This document shows, piece by piece, positions 13,401 to 25,319 of a stretch of DNA of 64,000 nucleotides (position 1 is the first letter of the stretch; each line of letters begins with the position of its first letter). The position numbers and the translations under genes were made by a program. The stretch comes from Hemicentrotus pulcherrimus (Eukaryota > Echinodermata > Echinoidea > Camarodonta > Strongylocentrotidae): positions 644,990 through 708,989 of the forward strand of contig BEXV01000001.1 in assembly GCA_003118195.1 (NCBI GenBank), in the 5' to 3' direction. A model generated the notes under the pieces. The model saw only the letters and a list, made by a program, of their open reading frames with translations. It made no database searches and was not told where the DNA came from.

Positions 13401-14012
13401 AAAAAAATCGTTTTAGTTATGGGTATGGTATTTTCTTCAATCAATTGATAATGCTTACATGTTCAAAGGTAGGTCCTCACTTTACCAATTACCAATTCAA
13501 TTAAATTTCATCAAAATCTCATGAATTTTTCAAAGTGTCAAGCTGTGATTTTGATGACTAATTGATTAGCTCCATATTTGTGGACCAACATAAAGTACGA
13601 ATAGGACTAGCATCATTTTCCATCTATATTCAACGAAATCACAAGACATTTTCTTTTTGTTATTAAAACGGTGAATATTATAACATTAGGCTATATGAGA
13701 AATGACCACTGGTAATTGACACGAGAACAAAACATGATTTACTTTTAGAAACGATTTTATACTTTGTAGATAAAACCGTCCTGTAATTTTAAGTCAGTGA
13801 AAAATGTATTTATTTGTTTATTCAAGTTTTATTTAAAATAGAGGGAAGGTACATTCAGTTAAAGCCTCGGTCACAAATGCATTTACGAACTGCTACGAAC
13901 GCCGTACGGACGACTTTCAGACAATGGAAAAACAGGGAGATTCGTACGAAATAATCGTTAAAACGAACCTTTAAGCATTAACAAAACTGCTTTCCAAGTA
14001 CTCTTGTTGTAT
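10462..14012. other. Long non-coding stretch
   Basis: No gene, RNA or clear repeat was recognised, apart from short A/T runs (for example near 12293-12307) and small open frames with no protein features. Confidence 0.45.
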
Positions 14013-14013
14013 A

Positions 14014-14476
14014 GAGAACACGATAGCGACTAAATCAACTTAAGGCAATCGGCCATTATCGTAAGGTAACCAAGATGTCATGCACACGTCCATGTGAAGT
14101 GCCTTGGAACGAAATATTTAATTCACCAGTCTCAAAAATCGTATTTCAATGGTCAGAATGTGAATTTGAAACATTATTTGTTGCTAGGTAGGACAAACAT
14201 TATGGATTGCCCTACCTAGCAACACTTAATATATGCAGTGTGCATTCTGACTTTTGAAATTCTTTGTAACAGGTAAATGACATAATTTTTTTCAAGATAT
14301 TTCGCATATAGACATATGCATTACATTCGGTTACATAACGAGGATGGCCGATTCCAATGGCCTTGTGAGTCATGTGGGAACATAATAATGAGGTATTACG
14401 TAATCCGAATTAGAGTTAGAGTTTTGAAATTGCCCTTGAGTTGATTTGTTTTCGAAAATAATTGCGATCGTGTTAG
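14014..14476. mobile_element. Long imperfect foldback element
   Basis: Nested inverted segments fold the region on itself. AACACGATAGCG near 14017-14028 pairs with CGATCGTGTT near 14465-14474; ATCGGCCATTATCGTAAGGTAACC near 14048 pairs imperfectly with the block at 14329-14352; GTCAGAATG near 14152 pairs with CATTCTGAC near 14244. At the centre, GTTGCTAGGTAGG (14180-14192) pairs perfectly with 14211-14223. It has no coding capacity and looks like a foldback transposon or MITE. A related fragment may lie at about 44385-44470. Confidence 0.55.
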
Positions 14477-14934
14477 AATCATGATTTTCACTTTTTCATC
14501 TCACTGTATTTAGTTTGCCCGAATAAGGACATCCCGTAAAATATCTTAATCAGTCACTTGTAAATTTGTAAGCAGACAGAGCTATACAAAACACTTTTAT
14601 TATTACTATTGTAAATGTCTGCGCCTTCGGCTTCCATGACAATAAAGGAAAAAACAATATGACGTTTTCATGCTCAAAAATAATCTGTTTGTAAGACTTA
14701 CCTATAAAAATGAAGCAACAATTGTATTTCAATTAAAACTCCAAAATTGTGAGCAGCTTTCTCAGAAAAACACACCAAATTCCGGGTTCCTGGATCAAAA
14801 TAGCTGCCTAGAAGGGGCAATGACTTAATGTCATTATTATTTACATAACAATAAATTTGGAACACTTGGTTACAGTGTACATGCAACAGTAACATCATGT
14901 TTTTCCAAGAAGTTAACTTCTTGCTGGTCACTTC

Positions 14935-15300
14935 TTGGTTTTTCTTTATCTTCTTTATATGCTGCTTCTTATCTGTTTTCGTTTTTTTTTCAACATCATT
15001 TAGATATTCTGCTCACTCTATTTTCTTTTTCTATTCTTTTATTTATATGTCATCTGTCTATTCTATTTTCTTTCATTTTATCTCTTTTGATTCATCATTT
15101 TTTGTTATTTTGCTTTTTCTGCATTGTTTACCTTTTCTGTTCATTTCTCTTTCCATTTTCTATTCTTTTCCTTTTTCCTCTCCATCTATTTCTTCCTTAC
15201 ATTTCTTCTTCTTCCTTTTCGTGTCTTCCTCTTCCTCCTCCATATAACCCTTCTATCTCTTCCTCTTTTTCTACTTCTTCCTCTTTCCCATCTATCTTGT
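14935..15300. repeat. Pyrimidine-rich (TTC/TCT) low-complexity tract
   Basis: Continuous T/C-rich sequence on the plus strand. The overlapping open frames in all three frames encode only Phe/Ser/Leu-rich strings and are artefacts of composition. Confidence 0.75.
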
Positions 15301-18300
15301 AACGTTTGCAAGTACTCAGCAGGCATGACCTGTGCTCAATACCGTTGATCCTCTGGACTTGTAATATCTACTGATAAGTAGGCAATCACAGCTCATACCT
15401 AAATCCAGTCGCATTAACAGTGACTGATCGTTAGGTATACCGACTGCCAACCGGTAAGCCGTCACTGATGAAACGATACCTAGCCAAACTTGCAGACGAA
15501 AAAGTGAATGATTCGACCTGTGTATGTCAATGGATTTTGAAAATATTTAGATTGTAAATAATCATGTGAATCATACTCATCGAATTTCTAGTCCCATGAT
15601 ATACACTGTTTGTGTGAGCACGACTAGAGGAGAAAAAGAGGGCAATAACGAAAACATGCATGGACACTTTTTATAAGTAATATTTCAATAAAAGGTTCGA
15701 TATATAGACTTATGTTTCATATCGTAAGTACTGATACATATGACAAGTACTAAACCTCTACACCATTCATGCATGAGTGAGCATAGCGATTTAACAATAA
15801 CGAGTCTCTGAAAGAAAATCTAGGGCACCTGACCATTCAAATAATGTTGATTAGCATTTCCATCTTGTAGAGTAAAATTAAAAAATTTGAATAATTTTTT
15901 AAAAATAATTATCGCGAGCAATACGAAAGGGGAGGCGGCGTCTTGACCACGCTTGTCAAAACCATGCAGTTCTGATATACAGATGGCATCCAGAGCCTCA
16001 CTGTTTCTCATTCTTTGTTTACATTGTTGAGTAAGAATATCTAACAAATGCAAATGATCATTTGCATTTAAATGGCTCCTTGCATTTTTAAGGTGCAATT
16101 TTCTATCAGATCTCATAACGGTTGAATGAATATGCCAATCAAAGCTTGAAAGTGACACAACCTGAATATGATTGATGGTGGTAGATTAATAATTTAATTT
16201 GATATTATGTTTTAGTATATTTTATTGAAAATTTTGAACAATAACGAGTGTCCACTTTCTTTTTTTGCAGAGTTTAGTATCCCGATCATGTGATTGAAAC
16301 GCATCGTTTTGGTCCATTTGTAACTTAATAATTTAAAAATTGGGCATGCCATTCTCTTATACAATGATTAATCATGTCTTAGTTTATCGCCATAGCAAAC
16401 TGTCAACTTTATCGGATGTTAATATGATCGGCCCTTCCAACATTTAACGTTCTGTCTTCTATTTCTCCTTCCTTTTTCTCTTGTGCTCCTTCCCCCTCTC
16501 CCACTCTCTCTCTCTTTCTCTCTCTGTCTCTCTCTGTCTTTCTCCCACTCAACCTTTTTCTCTAATTCACAATTTGCAATTCATTCAAGGAACTCAGACA
16601 CGCTAATTAATTCCTAATCAAAAATGTCCATTTTAGTCATATCCAAAGTGAACCATTAAGTTTGCTGGGAATGGACGTTAGTCTCAAAGAGATTCGATCA
16701 TACACAGTTAGCCTGACGTGGGACGCCACTTTGTCCTTATCTACCTGTTCATTATTGTGACCCTCCACCACGGACCCTCCACTCCATTACGAACGCTCCT
16801 GCATGCATGAAATGGTCAAATAGTAACAACACGAGATGTTGCTATCTCTTATTTATTTTGTATACACCCTTATTTTCCGAAATATGCTTTCGATGGTTTA
16901 TTCAATAAAACACGATCGCAAAACTTTCGCAAATCAACTCAAAAGAAATGATTAAGTTTCCATAAAAACATGTTCGGATATTGTAAAACATCATCATAAA
17001 TAGGTGATGGACAATATGTCTGATAAAATTGCCTTGGGTCGCATTTTCGAATATTCTTTGCCATCACATTATGTTCATTGTGAAATTATTTAGCAGTCCA
17101 AGTAGATATTAGTACTATTGGTGGTAACCCTTTCCAAAGTAGATTAATTCTTTGAAATGCCTACATGTGACCGTAAAATTATACTGTTTTAATATTATGT
17201 TATAAATTACCTCTTACACTTGACATGATTCGTTGGCCAAATATGTCTGGAAACATTCTTAACTTCAGAGCGTTCCTTTAAGTCGCTCCTGTAGCTAGAA
17301 AGACACCTGTAATTTATACGATGTACTTTTGCATGCCTAAGCTCCCTCTTACCTCAGCAATCATAGGTTTTTTGCCTCGTCACGTTGAACTCTCCGCCTG
17401 TCATCAAGCAGCTTTATGCCTGGGATGCAGCACGTGGATTTTAGTAAGCCTAAACGGAACATACAATGAGAGCTTCTTGCGTCGGGACCAGCGCAGAGTA
17501 TCTCTGCAAGATGGGAGAAGGGAGGTGAGGGATGCTCAAGAGTTCAATCGTATAGACAAGGACAGGTAGTCGTGTAATCTTCCTTCTGTTTAAGGTCATA
17601 TTTCTGAACGCTTGCAGGATTCCTAAATTAAGATTAGCTTCGGAGATGCACAGGATTTGTCAGAAACTAAGAAGAAAGATTTCATGAGAAACAATCGTCT
17701 GTAATGAATAGCGATGGATCACGAGCCGGCACCTTTGTCGATCACATAAACGCCCCATTATTTAGTTGTTTTAACTGTTTAAGAAAGAACGATTAGTGAA
17801 TCACGTGTCAAAATGAAAGACAGAAATATTGTTTTGAAGGCGAGATTATAAAAACAGTGTCGTGAAATCGAGAATATTTTTTCGCACTTGGTTCTTTTTT
17901 GTTAAATACAACAAAAAGTTGTTAAAACTTCGCTATTTTAAAGCATCTACATGTGAGGCGTGTGCTCGTGTGGATGGTGTGGGTGTGGGATAGTGAGGGG
18001 TTCTGATAGGTACTTCATCATGTAGAATATACTGCACAAACTCTTTCTTTTTAAGTTACCCTCTCTAAGGACAATTCAAAGTGATCTGTATCAAAGAGTT
18101 TCTTCAACTTTTGATTTAAAGTCACGAGAATGAGTCACTTCATTAGCACAATTACCGCATTTCTTACTCTCACTGAGGCCAAGTTCAAGTTGAATGTTAC
18201 TGATCCCCAGAGAAAAGGGGCAATCTTCCAAGAACCGTGTTTGTAACACACCATCACAGTTTACATCTTTACAATCAGATCATGACAAAGGATAACGTTA

Positions 18301-19600
18301 CGTGGAGGAAGGGAAAGGTGAAATGGATGAGGAAAGTCAAAAAGTCAATTATGAAGAATATTCTAACGTAACATTAGATCTTTGACAAAGAACACTAAGA
18401 AGCAATATAGAGAAAGTATGGAAGAGAAAATGGCAATCCAGTTGCTAGGGTTTGTCCATCAACGAATGATTCTAATGAATCACTGGAAATAAGATATAAA
18501 GATGAGCTCCGTAATTTTCAATGGATAGAGACCTTGATACAGTGCAACAAGGTTTATTTGAAGACATTAACCGAAACGGAATCTAAAATGAAATTTATCT
18601 TTAAAAGTGCAATCATCTACAGAAATATGTGTACGACTCTCGGCCATGCGTCGGTAACGGCGTCAAATATAACGTCTAACTAACTTAACATAATGAATGT
18701 TATAGCCGTTAGTAACAATTTAGAAACAATATCGAAACAAAACAGACGAGACTAAAACAAAGGCAATTTTTGTGATTGACCAACAAGGCGAAAAGCAAAA
18801 TCATAAAATAATCAATTAATATTTTACAAAAACTTTTCGATTTCATTGTCTGTTATCTTAAGTTACCAATGGTATAATGAATAATCGCTTCCAATCTGCA
18901 GGTCGTCCAAATATCAAGATGTTTTCACCATCTAAATGAATTGTAAAAATACAAAATAACATTACTCAGTTTGTAAATCAGTTAACAAAATTAACAAAGT
19001 ATTATGGGCAAAGTGCTACTAGAATGACGTTTCCACTCCGATAAATTTGGCAACAAAGTTGTTATCATTGCTCCCGCCCTGACAATGATAACGAATGGAG
19101 AACAAAAGTGTAGAAATCTCAACGAAAAGTCTGGGTTGAAAACTTTCCGAACTTTAATAGCAATGAATTTAAACAAAAAAATTCGTTTGAAGTAAGGGTA
19201 AAATTATTTCATCAAGATTTGAAAGTATTTATTTACATACTGTCTATTACGAAATTAAAATGATTGAAAAAAAATCTTTAGCTGTACTGTTACCAGGTGG
19301 CTCATAAATATCTAAAGTTGTCATTGTATGGACGCGCTTCGATAGAAACCTTGCAACATTACTCCGTTTAGGTTTAATGATCATGTTTTGGCAATGATTA
19401 AATCCCACTACGAGCGTAAGTGACAGACAAAGTCATTCTAGTCTTACAAGTAAGAAAACTTTCCAACCAAAGAAACATTAGAAAAATGTACCTCCAAAGG
19501 AAGATAGCAATTTAGGCGGGCAAACATAGTGGAAACGACCAATAATACAAGTGCATTGAGAGACTGCGGAAGCCCGGTACACCTTCTACTCTTCAAACCT
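15301..19600. other. Long non-coding stretch
   Basis: No gene is recognised. A CT-rich tract lies at about 16480-16545. A 112-codon minus-strand open frame at 15820-16158 shows no domain, promoter or splice context that I recognise and is not called. Confidence 0.4.
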
Positions 19601-19616
19601 CTTCGGAGCAAGGGGC

Positions 19617-19623
19617 TATAAAA
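19617..19623 (+). promoter_or_regulatory. TATA box of the 20-kb first exon
   Basis: TATAAAA sits in a G/C-richer setting (GGGGC just upstream). A transcript would start near 19648, about 115 bases before the first in-frame ATG and 245 bases before the favoured ATG at 19894. The predicted leader holds a minimal start-stop uORF (ATGTAA, 19673-19678) and a 10-codon uORF (19679-19708). These would damp translation if the start site is right. Confidence 0.5.
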
Positions 19624-19893
19624 CAGTCTGCGTTCTGCCCCCTCCTTAGATTCTGATTTGCTAGGGGAAGATATGTAAATGACGTGTCGCAGAGGTCGAT
19701 TTGCATAAACTTGGACAGGGTTGTTCGCTAAGTAGTGAAGGGGAAGGAGTGAGGTTTGCGCATGCATGCATGTATGGATCAAGCAACCGGTTATGATGCA
19801 CGGTCGAGGCGAAGGCTTTTACCCGACTACTCCGGCAACAAGGCATCATTTCGAGCGCGTGTTAGGCATACGTTCAGACGCCAAGTCAGAGCC

Positions 19894-20271
19894 ATGGATT
19901 GGTGCTACCGTCAAGCCACCTATTACCCGTCACATTGCCATGCGGGTTATAAGCCTTCTCCAAGCGGCTACAAGCCAACCCCGCCGTCAGCCTACTGCAA
20001 GCCCTGCCCGCCGACGTCGACTCTGGGCTATAAACCTGACATGTCGTCGTTGCCTTCGTCGACGCCGGCAAGTTGCGGAATGGTGAACGGACATCCTTCT
20101 CCTTCTCCCGCTCAGCATCATCCTCAGCAGCATCATCAGCAGCAGCAACATCACCGTCATCATCATCCGCAGCAGATGGCGCCTGGAAAGAGCATCTCCT
20201 CTAGATCGGGATTCTGTGAGCTTCGGAAGATGCCCTACCATCCTTACAGATACTACCCTCAATATGCAAAG
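19894..20271 (+). CDS. Candidate first coding exon, His/Gln-rich with GYKP repeats
   Basis: The frame from ATG 19894 (good context, GCCATGG) reads 126 codons and ends at a strong donor, AAG|GTAAGC, in phase 0. It encodes MDWCYRQATYYP, then four related GYKP/AYCKP units in a Pro/Ser/Cys-rich stretch (residues ~18-50), a His/Gln-rich run (~75-95), and a basic, Tyr-rich end (KMPYHPYRYYPQYAK). An in-frame ATG at 19762 would add 44 residues, but its context is poor. I do not recognise the protein. No other convincing plus-strand coding exon lies between it and 49 kb. Its phase-0 end is compatible with the shared CNC exon at 56965, which would give a 706-residue isoform. It may instead belong to a different gene extending beyond the window. 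Confidence 0.55.
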
Positions 20272-23200
20272 GTAAGCTTCTTTCTAAATTACTTTCTGTT
20301 CCATTGTTCCATGTAGTTCGTTAGTTTCTAACCATATTATTAGCACCCTCATTTTATATAACCTTATATCTTTATCATACATCTAGTTCGACAACTTTTA
20401 CTTAAATATACATTCAACAGGATTGTCCGTTTGAAATGAGCTATTGTAAAACGTCTATCAGGCTTTACCCCTCTCATTGTAAATGAGATGACGTCGAAAA
20501 CAATTTGTACTGGTGGCATCTTCATAATGTTAACGATTGGCTCTGAATTCGATGGACAAACAGGGGTGACGATTAACTGTTAATATTGATTTGCATTGCA
20601 TCAAATCTCACCAAGTTCTTTCATATCTGAGGAAGATTGACTTAGACGTTACGACCTTGTATCACACTGCTATACCATGGATTCTGGACTGTCAAGCTAC
20701 TCAAGCCCTTTGGAAATAACAAGGATATATACTCATCAGCCTCCAACATGTTCGCGGTGACGATTTGAAGAAGAAGAAAAAAACACTCTTACGGAGTGAG
20801 GGGTAAACGAGCTACTGACACGCCGAAGCTAGCGGCTTGAATCATCTATCCTCTGATGAGCGGACCTTTACGAACTGCACAGTGTGTGGTGCGGTGGGAC
20901 TAAGCCCATCTTGAAATGAAACTGATTTTCTAGGGGAAATGGAAAAAATACAGACGCTTTTACAAATCTAAAACATCCATATTGGGACTGAATCATGAGG
21001 AAGGTGATCCATGAACTGAAAGAAGAGAGAAAAAATTGTTCGATCGGAAACACGTGTGAAATGGTACGTGATATCCTACACAATAGCGATGCGCCGAGTT
21101 CTTAAAATAATTCTATTTAAAACAAAAGTAAAGTATTTTCTGCTTCGATAAAGAAATACTTTGCAGTATATCCGTCAATTTTTTTTTTTTAAATACATAT
21201 TACACACCTGTCAAACACACTCTGTATACTCTGTAACGTTTACTTAAACAAAACGGCACGTAATTAAATGACTTACGATTATTCCCATCACCTATTGCAA
21301 CTTCACCATTGTATGTACGAACTTTGTATTGAGTCAAAAGTAAACCAACATTTGTGAGGAAAGTTTTGTTTAAGCAAACAAAACAGTAAGCTAAGTATTT
21401 TGTTAAGAATTTGATTATTCTATGTAAAAACCTAAGTATCTAGCACATTTGCCTGGTTGCTATCTCTCCCCGAGTAAGCGTAATGGTCTGATTATGTTCG
21501 TTTGGTAGAATCATAAACATAATTACTGAATTTCTGACTACTCTTTACAATCAACGGTATAATGACATCTGTTGAACTCCTTTAACGAACATCTAGAACT
21601 CTAGATTATTCAGAGATGTCAATAAATGTTATTTGAAATAGACTGACGAGAACATGTGGATAGAACTTTAAAATTATCAAAAGACAGGAACGATTCGTAG
21701 AAAGACAAATAAGTAAAATCAAGCAGCAAAATTGCTAAGCGGAAGATATGATGATAAACATAATAACATATCTTTATTTCAGAGATAAGGTGTGTGTAAA
21801 AGCTTATTGAACATCATTTATGAATTCGTCTCGTTCTGTCGTCTTTTTAGGGGGAGATAATTTATTTAAACCAAGAAAGGAGCAAAGTGCTTAAATAGTG
21901 AGAAACTACATTTCCTTTGTAACTCTTAGACGGTTCTTGTTTTAACAAAATGTGCTTAAAACATGTATTTTTTAGAAAAGGATAAGTGTCAACGAAAAAA
22001 ACTTTTTGGTAAATTAGTAATTAAGACGTTAATTTTAGCCCAATTATATGAGAATGAGTATTGTGAAAATTTAAAAAAGTTAAACCGCTAGCTATAATAA
22101 TTTAAAGTTTTAAAAAACCGTAGAGAGAAGGTTAACCTTTTAAATGATGAAGATAATTTGATTTTTCTGTTTTGAAATAGTTTATTGAAGTGACAAGGAG
22201 TGCAGCTCTACAACTGAAAATGCTTTCTTTGATTACTTGTTATTCTTAGCAAAGAGTGCAGTGTCATTCTCTCCCAAAGTCTGTTATCCATCGTATACCT
22301 TATTGTTTGGAATACGGCATCAGTTTTATTCTTAAAGTAAATTTCGTTGAAGGAAAGTTGGACATATTCTGAAATATGGAGAAATCTTGAGAGTGCATCG
22401 ATTCATAAAATATCTCGAAATGCATGCCTTTGTTGATATTTCCATTATGTATATATATTGAGCCAAGAGACATTGGTTTGTTTTCATTTTATGGGCCTAT
22501 TTCAAGAACGACATTTTTTGAAAAATACCCAAAGTGTTTCATTTTTAAATTTTGGTTAAAATCGGATATTACTCAAATGGAAAAAATGCAGAAGTAGACG
22601 CTATGCTTGAAATAATCATGTAATCAACTTACTATATGTCTTTGTTTCGCTTAGCACTTGACTTCAGCTGTGTTGGTTTACGGTGCTATAGATGGCAACC
22701 ATGGGTTTAGTATTAGACAGGAATAAGAGTAATTAATTGCGACAAGAAGCATATGGTGCCTATCACACTATAAAGCTACTAATAGTTCATTCTATGCCAA
22801 CCCAACTGGGCGTGGGCGGATGACGATAGCAATTCATTTCGAGAAATTAGCGAGTCTAAGTTGAGGGCATTCAAGTTTGATTTGGAACTTATTTACTTAC
22901 ATGCTGGCAATATTTTGAATTTCGAAATGTCAACAATTGATACAATATATTTTGTTTTGAGATGAATTGTAATATAAACCTCTTGTATACTATATGTTAC
23001 ATCTATTTCATGCATTCAGTTGGACTCGATGCATTTAAGTGCAATCACTGTGAGAGGAACACTTTTGAAATATTCGGTGACAAATGTGATTTTCTTTTTT
23101 AAGGAAGAAAATTTGGATATATAATATATCTTACACAAATGTTTTAACACTATAATGTATTTATTTCTTTAACGATGTGCACAAATGTAAACATATTTTA

Positions 23201-24556
23201 ACCTTAAAAATAGTTTATTCCCCCAAATTTGTTTCAGATTGTTATAAAATAAAGAGCTAACATATTGTACGAGATATCCAAGCAAACATCAAGCATCACC
23301 AATTTTGTCGTGGTTTAACAACACTAGAATAAAGAAGGACATTGTTTAGTCAAGACAGCGGGCACTTTAATTCATTCATTTCCTAAATGTTTACAATATT
23401 TGCAGTTGTAATTATAATACCACAGATAGACTTTAAAATATATTTCAATATTATCTTCGACATTTCTATCCTTTTTGTTCAGTATTGGTATTCCTAATAA
23501 CTGTGAACAACTTCAGAGACTTTCACCTTTGGTGACTTAGCTGGTGATATGATATTGCCAAACTCTAGAATATATTTCTTAGCCACTATTTTGGAGAGAT
23601 AAAGTTTTTAAAGATATATATCCATGATCCTCATTCTTAAAGATTGATCCGATGTTGACTTGAAAGAAAAATCCCAGCTTATGTCTGCACAATGCATTTT
23701 ATAATCCCAGAACCATAGAACTCAATAGTACAAAATATTTCAAGAAAATCACCGAAATGACTTCTTCTTACACCATGGTATCTATCATACATGGATCGTC
23801 CTTTGTTTGCTGAAGTATGTCACATGTACTCATTTTAAAGTAATTCCTGTTTTTTTTTTTTTGTATGGTAATTCAAAAAGTCATCCAATAGAATACTGTA
23901 TCAGGAGATAACGATGATATTTTATGACATTTTTATATACGCCATTTTTCTTGGAGGTACAAATGATGTTTTAATCAAAGTACATGTAATATATAATATA
24001 ATCTATAGGCATATAGTATCTGATAATATATCTCTAAGTTGAGCATCTTTCTGCAAAATATGAAAATCAATATATGATATTGGGTCAAAATCCAGAATAT
24101 CGTAAGAAACGAATGTCAGTCTCTTGGACTTAGTTTATTTCGGGAGCTTGTGATCTGGCATAGGTATCATGGGTACATAGCTAACCAGCTAAAGATTTGA
24201 TTTCCTGACATTTCACCGTATGGTGATAGATACGTTTGACTTGAAAAGGCTATTACGTGTTTACCAAGACATGACATTGCGTTTTATATCTATTAAGTCT
24301 ATATAAATAGTGTAAATATTAATTTTCGAAATTTACCCTAGTTTGAAAAATTGCCTAGTTTTGCCCAAGATTTCCTATCAAAAAATAAGATCAATAAATA
24401 GGAAAGAATGTAGTCATGATTGTGCTTTTTTAGTGGCGTGCTTTGTTTCAGACTGACGTTTACTGAAATCAGGAATACACACTCTAGTAATGCAATTATT
24501 TTAATTTCAAATATCTTACTCCAGAACACACTTAAAATTGGGAACATTACTAGGTT
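20272..24556. other. Non-coding, presumably intronic stretch
   Basis: A/T-rich sequence downstream of the donor at 20272. No further exon, RNA or clear mobile element is seen. Confidence 0.45.
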
Positions 24557-24734
24557 ACACAGTTAAAATTTCAGTGAACATGTTGTTTAAAAGTTTAAAC
24601 AACTTTGGATTAACGGGTGACCTGATCTAAGAGTTGTTTAAAATGTTAAGCAACTCGAGTTGTTTAAAGTTTAAACACTTAGTTGATCAACATTTTGAAC
24701 AACTTGTTTAAAATCACAATTTAAACAACCGGTG

Positions 24735-24965
24735 TTGTTTAAAGACGGTTGTTTAAAACGGAGCTGTTGTTCAGTGGGGGTTGTTTACACCAACTGGGTT
24801 GTTTAAAGAAAGTTGTTTAAAACGGAGCTGTTGTTCAGTGGGGGTTGTTTACACCAACTAGGTTGTTTAAAGAAAGTTGTTTAAAACGGAGCTGTTGTTC
24901 AGTGGGGGTTGTTTACACCAACTGGGTTGTTGAAAGAAAGTTGTTTAAAAAGGAGCTGTTGTTAA
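24735..24965. repeat. 64-bp tandem repeat, about 3.5 copies
   Basis: The unit holding GAGCTGTTGTTCAGTGGGGG begins at 24761, 24825, 24889 and 24953, an exact 64-base period with very few differences between copies. Each unit contains GTTGTTTACACCAACTGGG and a TTGTTTAAA pair. High identity implies recent amplification or gene conversion. It is not a CRISPR array because there are no unique spacers. Confidence 0.9.
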
Positions 24966-25062
24966 ATAATAATAATAATCGCGGCAAGAATCGAACCGTG
25001 GACTTTGTGATCGACAGTCCGGCGACGTTTCCACTCATCCACGTCACCTCTACAGCTTGGTC
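24964..25062 (-). repeat. tRNA-derived SINE copy
   Basis: On the minus strand, box A-like TGGATGAGTGG (25041-25031) is followed by box B GGTTCGATTC (24997-24988) and an (ATT)n tail (24979-24965). The segment GGACTGTCGATCACAAAGTCC closely matches the SINE at 41.65 kb (GGACTGTGGATCACAAGGTCC), so both belong to one family. Confidence 0.6.
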
Positions 25063-25319
25063 GGCCATGATGTGAAACAAAGCTTTTCGCCAACGCGCAC
25101 TTTACTGGCACGTGACACATGACGTCTTATGTAAACAACACTGTCTAAAAGCTCTCGTATAGTAAATATAGCAGTCATTAAATTTTAAACAACGAATGTT
25201 TAACAAAATTACTTTCGTTTCGAGCAACATTGTTTTCAATTTGTTCAACTGCTGTTTAAGATAGTGTACAACTGTAAGTGAACATCAATTTTTTTAAACA
25301 GCGTTTTTACTGTGTACAT

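Larger units (their letters stand above)
24559..25314. mobile_element. Non-autonomous DNA transposon with TTGTTTAAAC motifs
   Basis: Inverted ends read ACACAGT(T)AAAA inward, at about 24558-24569 on the left and 25304-25315 on the right, flanked by TA on both sides, which suggests a TA duplication. Near both ends an inward-facing GTGAACAT word also appears. The interior is packed with GTTGTTTAAA and TTTAAACAAC words, a 64-bp tandem array and a minus-strand tRNA-like SINE. No transposase frame is present. Confidence 0.6.

Noticed and set aside
14897..15348. Overlapping Phe/Ser/Leu-rich frames of 70-116 codons
   Set aside because: They come from a pyrimidine-rich low-complexity tract; all three frames are open for the same compositional reason.
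15820..16158. 112-codon minus-strand frame
   Set aside because: No recognisable domain, promoter or splice context; length is compatible with chance in this DNA.
19987..20262. Minus-strand Arg/Met/Leu-rich frame opposite the 20-kb exon
   Set aside because: Shadow of the His/Gln codon repeats on the plus strand.
24735..24965. Regularly spaced repeats considered as a CRISPR array
   Set aside because: The repeats are contiguous 64-bp units with no unique spacers, inside a eukaryotic transposable element.
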